Position numbers and translations under genes: made by a program. This document shows, in pieces, positions 27,806 through 36,192 of a stretch of 64,000 nt of DNA; within the stretch, counting starts at the first letter, position 1; the number at the start of each line of letters is the position of its first letter. The notes under the pieces were generated by a model that did not search any database, was not told the origin of the DNA, and saw nothing but the letters and a program-made list of their open reading frames with translations. The stretch is from contig CAXXKX010000002.1 of the NCBI GenBank assembly GCA_963676655.2, positions 806,001-870,000 on the forward strand. The letters run 5' to 3'. Source of the stretch: G963676655 sp963676655 (GTDB lineage: Bacteria > Verrucomicrobiota > Lentisphaeria > Victivallales > Victivallaceae).

Positions 27806-28045
27806 AGGAGCGCGGACGTCCCGTCCGCATCAAGGGTACGTCTCGTCCCCGCTTCAAGAGTTTGTTTAATCGTGTATCTTTATCGGCGTTTAGAGCCGTC
27901 CAATGACTTTGATTTACTTGGTTTTTCCTGGGAGCGCGGACGTCCCGTCCGCATCAAGGGTACGTCTCGTACCCGCTTAAGATGCTTGGATTACCGTATA
28001 TCTTTACCGGCGCTTGCGCCGTCCAATTGATTCGATTAACCTGGT
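27806..28045. repeat. ~240-bp palindrome-rich block, copy 2
   Basis: Same two-unit structure as 25199-25443, in direct orientation 2.6 kb away. The second unit is nearly identical. In the first unit two of the three hairpins carry single mismatches. Bases 27520-27805 upstream are AT-rich with no gene. Confidence 0.85.
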
Positions 28046-28061
28046 TCTACCTCCCCTTTTT

Positions 28062-28170
28062 GCAGGCTGGACGCCTGCATGCGGACGAGACGTCCGCGTT
28101 CCCAGGATAAATACATGCGGACGAGACGTCCGCATTCCCAGGATAAAATGCATGCGGACGAGATGTCCGC
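28062..28170. repeat. inverted cluster of three REP units plus a GC-rich hairpin
   Basis: GCAGGC-TGGAC-GCCTGC (28062-28078) is followed by three reversed REP hairpins of the type GCGGACG-AGA-CGTCCGC at 28081-28097, 28117-28133 and 28154-28170 (last with one mismatch). They are spaced by TTCCCAGGATAA-type linkers. Short open frames through them are not genes. Confidence 0.85.
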
Positions 28171-28197
28171 GTTCTCCGAGAACCATAAAAATAAAAA

Positions 28198-28225
28198 GCC
28201 GGAATTGTCGCATTCCGGCTTTTTT
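28198..28225 (-). terminator. bidirectional rho-independent terminator
   Basis: Perfect stem GCCGGAAT-TGTCGC-ATTCCGGC (28198-28219). A T-run follows on the plus strand (28220-28225) and an A-run lies on the other side. It is placed just downstream of the minus-strand nitroreductase gene. Confidence 0.8.
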
Positions 28226-28258
28226 ATTTTCAACCATTGTCAATTCCGCTTGAGGATA

Positions 28259-28780
28259 TCAGCTCCATTTTTCCATGTGGACTGAGCCCGGATTGAAACG
28301 GGTTCTCGGGGCAGGTGAATCAGCGGGGTGACCAACAGCGACAACCCCGATTGGAATAACGTTTTCCGGGAGCCCAAACAACTCTTTCAATAGACTTATT
28401 CTTTCTTCGCGCGGGTGAATACCAAGCCAGCAGGCGCCGAGTCCCATAATGTCAGCGGCCAGCAGTATGTTTTGAATTGCCGCACTGCAGTCCTGGAGCA
28501 TATATGATAAGAGATTATCATGGGCTTTTTCTATATCGCCGCATACTACAATTCCCATTGGTGCGTTCGGCAGGAACGGTGCGTTAGGTAAGCCTTCCGC
28601 CATTTTTTTCAGCATATCTTTGTTTTGGACAACGACGAACCGCCACGGATCTTTGCAGCAGGCGGACGGCGCGGCCATTGCGGCCTCCAGCAGCGCCTGC
28701 AAATCTGTCTCACTTATTTTCATGTCCTGGAACTTGCGAATACTGCGCCGTTTAAATAATGTTGTCAGTCTTTGATCCAT
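28259..28780 (-). CDS. nitroreductase family protein (FMN-dependent)
   Basis: A 173-residue flavoprotein of the nitroreductase fold, expected to reduce quinones or nitro compounds with NAD(P)H. Family motifs: RRSIRKFQD near 12-20 (FMN phosphate contact), AAPSACCKDPWRFVVV near 36-51, and GLGACWLGIHPREE near 111-124, followed by GVVAVGHPAD. Length is typical for the short subgroup. GGAGGATTAATC precedes the ATG. The gene stands alone and ends at a strong terminator. Confidence 0.92.
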   Translation of the reverse strand: MDQRLTTLFKRRSIRKFQDMKISETDLQALLEAAMAAPSACCKDPWRFVVVQNKDMLKKMAEGLPNAPFLPNAPMGIVVCGDIEKAHDNLLSYMLQDCSAAIQNILLAADIMGLGACWLGIHPREERISLLKELFGLPENVIPIGVVAVGHPADSPAPRTRFNPGSVHMEKWS

Positions 28781-28843
28781 GATTAATCCTCCATGTTATT
28801 GCCGAACTATAATCTTGTATGATAACTTGCCACATTTACTTTT

Positions 28844-28899
28844 CCCAACTCACAACCCCCAACTCATCACTCATAACTCATCACTCCCCACTACCAACT
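28844..28899. repeat. heptanucleotide tandem repeat, eight units
   Basis: Eight consecutive 7-bp units in one phase: CCCAACT, CACAACC, CCCAACT, CATCACT, CATAACT, CATCACT, CCCCACT, ACCAACT. A second STRR-like locus with a different consensus from the one at 1287. The rest of 28781-29056 is AT-rich leader sequence. Confidence 0.85.
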
Positions 28900-29056
28900 A
28901 TTATATTCCCTCATTCGTTCTTTTCAAACTAAAATACCATGAAAAATTTATTAAGCTATTGCAACCTGGATATATTTGTTGTAAAATAGTATGTGTCGAC
29001 ATATTGGAAATGTTGAATATCAACAACATAAAAATTTCATAATAAGGGGGTGTCTG

Positions 29057-30184
29057 ATGAATAAGGTGTGTTGTTTGCTGCTTTTTTCTCTGGCTGTCTT
29101 CAGCTTCAATCTACATGCGGCAAGGTTTACGGTAAAAGTTGTCAAGGTTTCTGGTACGGCTCAATATAGAACCGGCGGCAGCGGACACTGGACTCCCATA
29201 AAGCAGAACCTTGAGCTGGCCGGAAACAGTCAGATTAAAACCGATGCTAAATCGGAGGTTTCATTGGAAATACCCGGAAAAGGGGTTGTCAAGGTTCATG
29301 AAATGAGCTATTTGAAACTCGATAAACTTGATTTAAGGAGTAAAAGTTTCAATATCAGGATCAAGCTTTACTTCGGTCGCCTCTGGAACCGTTTTAAAAA
29401 GAATCTTGAGGGGGAATCGTCAAATATGACGGTTGAGACTCCAGCTGCGGTTGCTGCGGTTCGCGGTACTCAGTTCTATGTTGATTCAGAACAGAAAAGT
29501 AAGACCTCGAAAATTGGTGTATGGGAAGGCTCGGTCGAAGTCAAAAGCACTCGCAAACCGGGTTTCAAAATGGTCAACGCCGATTATGAAATTATTGTTT
29601 TATACAATAAACCGCTGCAGGACCCGGTAAAAATGGCCCGGGAAGAAGCTAACCGCGCCCGGGAATTCCAGCAGGCGATCGATAATATGGGAATGGCTGC
29701 GGCTTTCCCTGCCGCCAGAGGAATGGTGGAGATTAATGATATGCATACAAATCAGGCTCGGGATACTCTGAACCGGGTTAGAATGCAGAAAAAGGGCGGT
29801 GAAATCGCCCAGCAGGATTTCAAAAAACTAAAACTGGCTATCGCCCGGCTTTATGCTGATACCAAATATCATCCGGGAAAAGAATTATCCGGCCGCGAGG
29901 TCAAAAAAGTAGCTAGAGATTCCCTGGTATGCCTTCTGAAAAACACTGACCGAACCGGAAAAAAGATTCGAAAGTGGAAAGGCCCTTATATTGATTCCGA
30001 CCTGAAAGATCCTTTTGGCGGAACCTATGGCGTTTACTTCATGAAAACCCCGAAGGGAACCGAAATCCTGATGCTTTACTCTTACGGCGTCGACAAAATG
30101 CCAGGAGGTGATAATGACGAGGAAGCAATGTATAGGATCCAGCGTCTGATAAGAGATGCTGAAAACGTTCGGAAAAACAAGTGA
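29057..30184 (+). CDS. secreted FecR-domain protein with GspG-like C-terminus
   Basis: A 375-residue protein with a Sec signal peptide (about 1-22). The FecR-type beta domain covers about 25-185, with VKVSGTAQYR at its start and the hallmark TPAAVAAVRGTQFYVD near 133-148. The C-terminal region (about 270-370) ends with GPYIDSDLKDPFGGTYGVYF, which resembles the calcium-binding end of major pseudopilin GspG, but no pilin helix is present. ATG 29057 follows AAGGGGGTG; an earlier in-frame ATG would spoil the signal peptide. It adjoins or overlaps the CHASE2 kinase gene, suggesting it is an extracytoplasmic partner in signalling. Confidence 0.82.
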   Translation: MNKVCCLLLFSLAVFSFNLHAARFTVKVVKVSGTAQYRTGGSGHWTPIKQNLELAGNSQIKTDAKSEVSLEIPGKGVVKVHEMSYLKLDKLDLRSKSFNIRIKLYFGRLWNRFKKNLEGESSNMTVETPAAVAAVRGTQFYVDSEQKSKTSKIGVWEGSVEVKSTRKPGFKMVNADYEIIVLYNKPLQDPVKMAREEANRAREFQQAIDNMGMAAAFPAARGMVEINDMHTNQARDTLNRVRMQKKGGEIAQQDFKKLKLAIARLYADTKYHPGKELSGREVKKVARDSLVCLLKNTDRTGKKIRKWKGPYIDSDLKDPFGGTYGVYFMKTPKGTEILMLYSYGVDKMPGGDNDEEAMYRIQRLIRDAENVRKNK

Positions 30185-30188
30185 TCTG

Positions 30189-32300
30189 ATGCCCGGCCAG
30201 AAAGATTCACGCAAAGAAATCGTTATAGACTGCATTATTTGCGGCTTGAGCTGTCTGATAATGCTGGTCCTGGTTGTTTTCCGTATTTTCGGCACCCTTG
30301 ATAATATGGTTTATGACCGGCTTCTTGATTTCAGGGCGGGAGGGCATATCGAAGCGGATAATAGCGATATCGTGATCGTGGCGATTGACGAGAGTTCACT
30401 GACTGAAATCAAACAGCGTTGGCCGTGGGATCGCTCGCTCTACGCGAAAGCCGTTAATAATTTGTCCAAGGCCGGAGCAAAAGTCATCGCCATTGACCTG
30501 CTGTTCATTGAACCTTCCAAAGACCCGAAGCAGGACCGGGCGTTTGCCGATGCCATGCGGAAAGCCGGCAACGTGGTTATTGCCGCGAAACTTGAACGGC
30601 TGAATCAGGATTTTTCAACGAACGAAATCAGCTTGAGCGGACAGCGTCTGGTGCTCCCGCTTCCGGAATTCAGGGCCTGTGCGACTTCCGGGATTGTTAA
30701 TCTTGAATTGTCAACCGGTTCGGTCGTCAGGCAGTTCAAGCCTTACTATGAACACAATGATCAGAAATTCCCGGCCTTTTCATTGGAAACCTATATCCGG
30801 GCGTTTGATAAGAAGCCGGATCTGCCGGCGGCGGAAAGTTTGTTCATTGATTATCTGGGCGGCCCCGGAACTTTTCCGACCATCCCGATCTACCGGGTGA
30901 TCCGAGGTAAATTCAAACCGGATGAATTTAAAAACAAAATAGTTTTTATAGGTGCCACCTTCAGCGACGCTCATGACTTTTTCGCCACGCCGCTGACCTT
31001 CGATGACAATCCTTCGACCGGAGTCGAAGTCCAGGCCAATATTCTCGCGACAATGATCAAGCATGAATATGTCTCAATGATCCCGCTGGGACCGCAAATC
31101 GCGGTTATTCTGGCATTGGCCGTTATCGGCGGTTATCTGGCGATGTTCCGGTCTGCGTATTATTTCTGGGCGGCTTTTATCACGGTTTCCACCTTGATCA
31201 TTTCTTTCTCGGTCTGGCTGATATATAAACATGAAATATTTTTTGACGTCAGTTATCCGCTGTTGTCGCTGCCTTTAAGTTTTTTCATGGTGAATCTGCG
31301 GATGCGCAAGCCGCTGGTGCTGCATACCAAAGTCGGCCCTTATATTCTGCATGAGGAACTTGGTCGTGGCGGTATGGCGGTGGTTTACCGGGCCACTCAT
31401 CCCAAGACTAAAGAGGAGGTTGCGCTTAAACAGATGTTGGCAGAGTATGCTTCGGATGAAGATTCTATCGGGCGTTTTCTGCGGGAAACGGAGATTCTGC
31501 AGCAGCTTGATCACCCCAATATTATTCGGATAGTTGACGCCGGGGAGGTCAACGGCTGCCCGTATTATGCGATGGAACTGATTACCGGGACCGCGCTGGA
31601 CCGGGTACTCAAGGAAAGCGGCCGCCTCGAACCGATGGAAGTCAGGAAAATCTGCGGCGCGGTTGCCCGGGCTCTGGCTCTGGCGCATCAATGCGGGGTT
31701 ATCCACCGCGATATCAAACCGAGTAATATTATGGTTACTAATCTCGGCGTTCCCAAGCTTACTGACTTTGGTATTGCAAAAAGCGCGAATTCCGAACATC
31801 TGACCCAGACCGGCATGATCGTCGGTACTCCAAGTTTCATGGCGCCGGAAATTTGTCAGGGGCTGGACCCGTCCGCTCATTCGGATATTTACAGTTTTGG
31901 AGCGACATTGTATTTACTGGTAACCGGACGGCTGCCGTTTGCCGGTAAAGATTTCAAGACCACTATCACCATGGTGCTGACCTCCAAGCCTAAAGATATC
32001 AGAGATCTCCGTCAGGATGTTGATGACGAACTGGCGCAGTTGATCATGCGGTGTCTGGAAAAGAAGCCGGAGGATCGGCCCAAAGATATGATGGAAGTGG
32101 CGCGGGCTCTGGATCCGTTCTATACTGAGATCGCGATGAAATCGACGGTTCAGATGGGACAAAGAACAAAAATAAACACCGCGGCGTCCGAAGGCCAGAC
32201 CACGGTTATCGCCGCGGATGATGGTAAAACGACAGTAATAGACTCCGCTGATGAGGCGGCCACCGTGGTTTTGGAAACCCGGGATATTCATCATAGATGA
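30189..32300 (+). CDS. CHASE2-domain transmembrane serine/threonine protein kinase
   Basis: About 703 residues from ATG 30189; an ATG at 30156, overlapping the FecR gene, would add 11. An N-terminal membrane segment leads into a CHASE2 sensor (MVYDRLLDFRAGG, then IVIVAIDESSL and WPWDRSLYAKAV), three further membrane helices (about 295-370) and a Hanks-type kinase. The kinase shows LGRGGMAVVYRA, invariant Lys in VALKQM, IHRDIKPSNIMV and TDFGIAK, so it should be active. A Thr-rich tail (TTVIAADD, TTVIDSAD) may be an autophosphorylation region. CHASE2 is an extracytoplasmic sensor; FecR plus CHASE2 pairing points to envelope sensing. Confidence 0.93.
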   Translation: MPGQKDSRKEIVIDCIICGLSCLIMLVLVVFRIFGTLDNMVYDRLLDFRAGGHIEADNSDIVIVAIDESSLTEIKQRWPWDRSLYAKAVNNLSKAGAKVIAIDLLFIEPSKDPKQDRAFADAMRKAGNVVIAAKLERLNQDFSTNEISLSGQRLVLPLPEFRACATSGIVNLELSTGSVVRQFKPYYEHNDQKFPAFSLETYIRAFDKKPDLPAAESLFIDYLGGPGTFPTIPIYRVIRGKFKPDEFKNKIVFIGATFSDAHDFFATPLTFDDNPSTGVEVQANILATMIKHEYVSMIPLGPQIAVILALAVIGGYLAMFRSAYYFWAAFITVSTLIISFSVWLIYKHEIFFDVSYPLLSLPLSFFMVNLRMRKPLVLHTKVGPYILHEELGRGGMAVVYRATHPKTKEEVALKQMLAEYASDEDSIGRFLRETEILQQLDHPNIIRIVDAGEVNGCPYYAMELITGTALDRVLKESGRLEPMEVRKICGAVARALALAHQCGVIHRDIKPSNIMVTNLGVPKLTDFGIAKSANSEHLTQTGMIVGTPSFMAPEICQGLDPSAHSDIYSFGATLYLLVTGRLPFAGKDFKTTITMVLTSKPKDIRDLRQDVDDELAQLIMRCLEKKPEDRPKDMMEVARALDPFYTEIAMKSTVQMGQRTKINTAASEGQTTVIAADDGKTTVIDSADEAATVVLETRDIHHR

Positions 32301-32432
32301 GAATTTTGTGAGTTTTAAAGCATTGTTTATTATTCTATAGTAAGTTGGCCCGAATATAAACCTTGCCTTTTCCATGCATAATGCTATATTCTTTTTTTAA
32401 CGCTATAAAAATATGAAATAAGAGAGGATAAC

Positions 32433-33542
32433 ATGAGCGAAAATTCAACCTGGATTCCGTTTGATGTGATGGAGCGGTTTATGTCCGATGTATTTAAAGG
32501 GCTTGGGGTCCCGGACGAAGAAGCGGCGATTTGCGCCGACGTTTTGATTGCGGCGGATAAACGCGGGATTGATTCGCACGGCATCGGTCGTTTGAAACCG
32601 ATTTACTATGACCGGATCAACCAGGGAATTCAGTTTCCTGAAACTGAGTTCGAGATTGTCCGCGAGGGCCCGACTACCGCGGTTGTCGACGGACATCACG
32701 GTATGGGGATGGTAATAGCGAAACGCTCTATGCAGATGGCAATTGACAAGGCTGAAAAATACGGCATGGGTATGGTCGCTGTCCGCAATTCCACGCATTA
32801 CGGGATCGCCGGGTATTATGCTTTGATGGCGGCTGAAAAAAACATGATCGGGATTACCGGAACCAACGCGCGCCCGTCCATCGCTCCCACTTTCGGAGTT
32901 GAAAATATGCTGGGAACCAATCCTCTGACTTTTGCGATGCCCACGGATGAGGAGTTCCCGTTCTTCCTTGATTGCGCGACAAGCGTTTCGCAGCGTGGCA
33001 AGATCGAGGTATATGACCGGGCCGGAAAAGAGCTGCCCCCTGGCTGGGTAATCGGTCATGACGGCAGTACCCGGACTGATACGCACCAGATACTGGAGGA
33101 TCTGGTCAAGGGCACTGCCGCGTTAACCCCGCTTGGCGGCATCGGCGAAGATACCGCCGGTTACAAGGGCTATGGTTATGCTACCGTAGTGGAAATACTC
33201 TCAGCCGCCCTCCAGCAGGGAGCTTTTCTCAAAGGGTTGCTGGGGTTCAATGCTGACGGTTCGCGCTGTCCCTATTGCCTGGGACACTTTTTTATTGCCG
33301 TTGATATCAACGCTTTTGTTGATCCGGCCGAATTTCGCAAGAGTGCCGGGGATATTCTCCGGGCGTTGCGCAATTCAGATAAAGCGCCAGGATGCGAACG
33401 TATTTATACCGCCGGTGAAAAAGAATATTTGACCTGGCTGGAAAGGCAGGAGAAGGGGGTGCCGCTTAATGCCGCACTGAAAAAGAATATGGTTGCAATG
33501 CGTGACGAATTAGGGCTTGATTATCATTTTAATTTCGAATAA
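32433..33542 (+). CDS. Ldh-family NAD(P)-dependent oxidoreductase (malate/L-lactate dehydrogenase type 2)
   Basis: A 369-residue enzyme of the Ldh_2 fold, oxidising alpha-hydroxy acids such as malate, L-lactate, L-sulfolactate or ureidoglycolate. Family signatures: ADKRGIDSHGIGRLKPIYY near 47-66 (catalytic His in DSHG), VRNSTHYGIAGYYALMA near 117-133, GTNPLTFAMPTDE near 166-178, and the cofactor region GGIGEDTAGYKGYGYATVVE near 229-248. AGAGAGGA lies upstream of the ATG. The stop codon is overlapped by a MITE-like repeat. Substrate cannot be assigned from sequence. Confidence 0.92.
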   Translation: MSENSTWIPFDVMERFMSDVFKGLGVPDEEAAICADVLIAADKRGIDSHGIGRLKPIYYDRINQGIQFPETEFEIVREGPTTAVVDGHHGMGMVIAKRSMQMAIDKAEKYGMGMVAVRNSTHYGIAGYYALMAAEKNMIGITGTNARPSIAPTFGVENMLGTNPLTFAMPTDEEFPFFLDCATSVSQRGKIEVYDRAGKELPPGWVIGHDGSTRTDTHQILEDLVKGTAALTPLGGIGEDTAGYKGYGYATVVEILSAALQQGAFLKGLLGFNADGSRCPYCLGHFFIAVDINAFVDPAEFRKSAGDILRALRNSDKAPGCERIYTAGEKEYLTWLERQEKGVPLNAALKKNMVAMRDELGLDYHFNFE

Positions 33543-33635
33543 GCGGTCAGGCTTATTTTTCTATAACATTACAGACATCGATTTATGTTCAGAGACTGCG
33601 GTTATCCTGTTATAGAAAATTATGATTAGAACTTA
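33540..33635 (-). repeat. MITE-like dispersed repeat, copy C
   Basis: Begins TAAGCGGTCAGGCTTATTTT within the stop codon of the Ldh gene and ends ATTATGATTAGAACTTA. Core GGTTATCCTGTTATAG is conserved. Opposite orientation to copies A, B and E. It probably acts as the 3' untranslated region of the dehydrogenase gene. Confidence 0.75.
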
Positions 33636-33704
33636 AACATGGTAATTCCAAAACTTCGTTTAAATAGTTTTGAAATTACCTTAAAACCCAGGAAAGATAC
33701 GGTT

Positions 33705-34439
33705 ATGTTATTTGTCGCTCATCGTGGAGAATCGCTTGACGCCCCGGAGAATACTCTGGCGGCTTTCAGGCTTGCGTGGCAGCGGCAATGCCGCTGTATC
33801 GAGTGTGATGTCCGGAGAACTTCCGACGGGGAAATTGTCTGCATGCATGACCCGTCGACGCTGAGGACGACCGGCGCAGACTATGTGGTGGAGCGCACCC
33901 CGTACAATAAACTCTGGCGTCTCGATGCCGGTTCCTGGAAAGACCCCGAATGGACGGGGGAAGCTATTCCACGGCTTTCCGAAGTTTTATATGAAATGCC
34001 TGCCGATTGTAGAATATTTATCGAATTGAAAAGTTCAAGTGAAATTCTCGAACCGCTTTTTGAAGTCATTGACAAAGCTAAAGTTTCATTCTGGCAAATC
34101 AGGCTGGTCGCCTTTGATTTTGAAACAATAAAGTTGGCTCAGGCGCTTTTTCCCGCGGTCAAAACGCATTTGCTGACTTCATTCGAAGAGCAGGACGGGC
34201 AACTGATGCCTGATGCGGAATCTTTGTTGGAAAAACTGCAGGCGGCGGGAATCGTTGGAATTGGCTGCCACGCCAACGACAAATTGAATAAGGACTTTGT
34301 CCGGACCTTTACCGAGGTCGGAATAGATTTCAATGTCTGGACCATCGATGATCTCGACAAAGCCAGGCGGTTTGCGCAAATGGGGGTTAATTCGATTACC
34401 TCAAATCACGCATCGTACCTTGCCGGGCGCATGATATAA
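33705..34439 (+). CDS. glycerophosphodiester phosphodiesterase family protein
   Basis: A 244-residue TIM-barrel phosphodiesterase splitting glycerophosphodiesters to glycerol-3-phosphate and an alcohol. Metal and catalytic residues are present: AHRG near 5-8, ENTLAAF near 16-22, ECDVRRTSDG near 37-46 and MHDPSTLRTTG near 51-61; the C-terminal VGIDFNVWTIDD is also typical. No signal peptide, so cytoplasmic. ATG 33705 is chosen because AGGAAAG lies 8 bp upstream and the barrel starts immediately; an in-frame ATG at 33639 would begin next to the MITE-like repeat. Confidence 0.93.
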   Translation: MLFVAHRGESLDAPENTLAAFRLAWQRQCRCIECDVRRTSDGEIVCMHDPSTLRTTGADYVVERTPYNKLWRLDAGSWKDPEWTGEAIPRLSEVLYEMPADCRIFIELKSSSEILEPLFEVIDKAKVSFWQIRLVAFDFETIKLAQALFPAVKTHLLTSFEEQDGQLMPDAESLLEKLQAAGIVGIGCHANDKLNKDFVRTFTEVGIDFNVWTIDDLDKARRFAQMGVNSITSNHASYLAGRMI

Positions 34440-34484
34440 AACGCTTCGAACATTTAACATCGAACATCGAATGATTTTAATACA

Positions 34485-34780
34485 GTGGGAGCCGGGCTCG
34501 GACCGGCGATGCCTTAAAGATTGTGGGAGCCGGGCTTTTTAACGGGGGTGCATACCCCTGCCGACCGGCGATGCCTTAAAGATTGTGGGAGCCGGGCTCG
34601 GACCGGCGATGCCTTAAAGATTGTGGGAGCCGGGTTCCGACCGGCGATGTCTTAAAGATTGTGGGAGCCGGGCTCCGACCGGCGATGTCTTAAAGATTGT
34701 GGGAGCCGGGCTTCGACCGGCGATGCCTTAAAGATTGTGGGAGCCGGGCTCCGAACGGCGATCAAGCGCTGAAAGCGCGA
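34485..34780. repeat. 38-bp tandem repeat array, seven units
   Basis: Units start at 34485, 34523, 34585, 34623, 34661, 34699 and 34737. Each runs GTGGGAGCCGGGCTC..., ACCGGCGATG, CTTAAAGATT. Unit 2 contains a 24-bp insertion with the hairpin GGGGGT-GC-ATACCCCC-like core. The first is preceded by CGAACATCGAATG, a motif that recurs near 40252-40352. There are no unique spacers, so this is not a CRISPR array. Confidence 0.9.
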
Positions 34781-34866
34781 AATATATCATAGCCCGGGGT
34801 GATTAAGCGAAGCGATTGAACCCCGGGAACAAATAAGAAAAATAAGCAAGCCCTGAAAGGGCGACA
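34764..34866. repeat. palindromic element after the tandem array
   Basis: Three nested or adjacent palindromes: GCGCTGAAAGCGC, then CCCGGGGTG paired with CCCCGGG around an AAGCGAAGCG loop, then GCCCTGAAAGGGC. This composite lies just upstream of the M24 gene and may act as an attenuator or simply be a dispersed repeat. Confidence 0.65.
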
Positions 34867-34904
34867 TATAAAAATTTGAATTGAACATAACACAGGACAT
34901 TAAA

Positions 34905-36020
34905 ATGAAAACCGCCAAATTGATATATGCCGATTCCGAATCGTCGGATATGTTCTTCGCCTCGGGCTTTCACGCCCCCGACCCTTATCTTTGGTTCGAG
35001 GCTGACGAACAGCAGGCCGTGGTGCTGTCCGCGCTGGAATACGGGCGCGGTCGGAAAGAATGCAAAGATGGCGTGGCGGTGTACCGGATGGAAGAGTTTT
35101 TTGAAGGCGAAAAAGTGGTTTCCGCTGATAAAGTTATCTCCCGGCTGGCTGGACGCCTGGGTGTTGAACAGTTTCTGGTGCCGCATGATTTTCCGCTTGG
35201 ATTGACCGAGAAAATTCGCAACGCCGGGCTGGTGGTCTCTCCGGTCGATGGCATTTATTTCCCTGAACGTGAATTTAAAGACCTTGATCAGGTCGATAAA
35301 ATATCCGCGGCCATGCGAGTCACGGAGGACGCTATGCAGACTGCAGTCAGGATGATTGCCGACTCATCGGTCAATAACGACGGAACCTTGAATTATCAGG
35401 GCAGTACCCTGACTTCAGAGCTTGTCCGAACTGAGATCAATATTCAATTGCTGCGGCATGACGCGTTCGGCCGGGATACGATTGTCGCCTGCGGTCCGCA
35501 GGGGGCCGATCCGCATTGCTGCGGCACCGGTCCGCTTATGGCTGAAAAAACAATCATTATCGATATTTTTCCGCGAGTGAACTCGACCGGATATTATGGC
35601 GACTTGACCCGGACCCTGGTTAAGGGCAGGGCTCCGTCCATTGTCAAAAAGGCTTTTGAAGCGGTCAAACTCGCGCGCGATACCGCCAAAGAACAATTGC
35701 GCGCCGGTGTGATTCCCGCTAATATCCACAAGGAAGCCCTCAAGATTCTAAAATCCAATGGTTTTGATACCGGCAAAAACGATCAGGGCAATTACGGCTT
35801 TTTCCATGGTCTGGGACACGGTCTCGGACTTGACGTGCATGAAGCTCCACGCCTTTCTCCGGCCAATGAAGACCCGTTGAAAGGCGGCGAAGTGGTGACT
35901 GTCGAACCTGGCGTTTATTATCCCGAATGGGGCGGCGTCCGCCTTGAAGACGTCGTCTGGATCAAACCCGACTCCTGCAAATGCCTGACGCAAATAGATA
36001 CAGTCCTGGAAATTGCCTGA
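34905..36020 (+). CDS. M24-family Xaa-Pro peptidase
   Basis: A 371-residue metallopeptidase with the pita-bread fold of aminopeptidase P/prolidase. The N-terminal creatinase-like domain covers about 1-140. Metal ligands are recognisable: Asp in IIDIFPR and Asp in YYGDLTRT (near 217-233), His in GHGLGLDVHEAP (near 302-313), Glu in TVEPGVY (near 330) and Glu in RLEDVV (near 345). It should cleave X-Pro dipeptides in the cytoplasm. ATG 34905 has AGGA 8 bp upstream; a TTG 24 bp earlier is less likely. Preceded by the repeat array, followed by REP palindromes. Confidence 0.92.
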   Translation: MKTAKLIYADSESSDMFFASGFHAPDPYLWFEADEQQAVVLSALEYGRGRKECKDGVAVYRMEEFFEGEKVVSADKVISRLAGRLGVEQFLVPHDFPLGLTEKIRNAGLVVSPVDGIYFPEREFKDLDQVDKISAAMRVTEDAMQTAVRMIADSSVNNDGTLNYQGSTLTSELVRTEINIQLLRHDAFGRDTIVACGPQGADPHCCGTGPLMAEKTIIIDIFPRVNSTGYYGDLTRTLVKGRAPSIVKKAFEAVKLARDTAKEQLRAGVIPANIHKEALKILKSNGFDTGKNDQGNYGFFHGLGHGLGLDVHEAPRLSPANEDPLKGGEVVTVEPGVYYPEWGGVRLEDVVWIKPDSCKCLTQIDTVLEIA

Positions 36021-36050
36021 TTAATCAGAGGACATATCCGGAGCGTATCC

Positions 36051-36177
36051 TGGGAGCGCGTGGCTCCAGCCGCGCATGAAAAGCGCATTGAGTTTAGCCA
36101 CTAATGACACGAATTTCACTAATAATACGGAGTCTTTGATAGCTGATTATTGGGAGCGCCGCAGGCCACTGCGGCAT
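36051..36177. repeat. two REP-like palindromes between convergent genes
   Basis: 36051-36077 starts TGGGAGCGCGTGGCT and ends AGCCGCGCAT. 36151-36177 starts TGGGAGCGCCGCAG and ends CTGCGGCAT. Both share the outer frame TGGGAGCGC...GC(G)CAT but have different palindromic cores. They lie between the stops of the M24 and murA genes and may block read-through. Confidence 0.8.
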
Positions 36178-36192
36178 CAGGGCAGATGAGAG

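Noticed and set aside
28004..28285. Several short ORFs on both strands with GRLVRM or RTRRPRS phrases
   Set aside because: Pure read-through of GCGGACGAGACGTCCGC repeats, with no ribosome binding sites.
28779..29042. 87-codon plus-strand ORF before the FecR gene
   Set aside because: It is largely the heptamer repeat (PTHNPQLITHNSS) and ends inside AT-rich leader sequence.
34485..34780. Possible CRISPR array
   Set aside because: The 38-bp units are contiguous with no unique spacers, and no cas gene is nearby.
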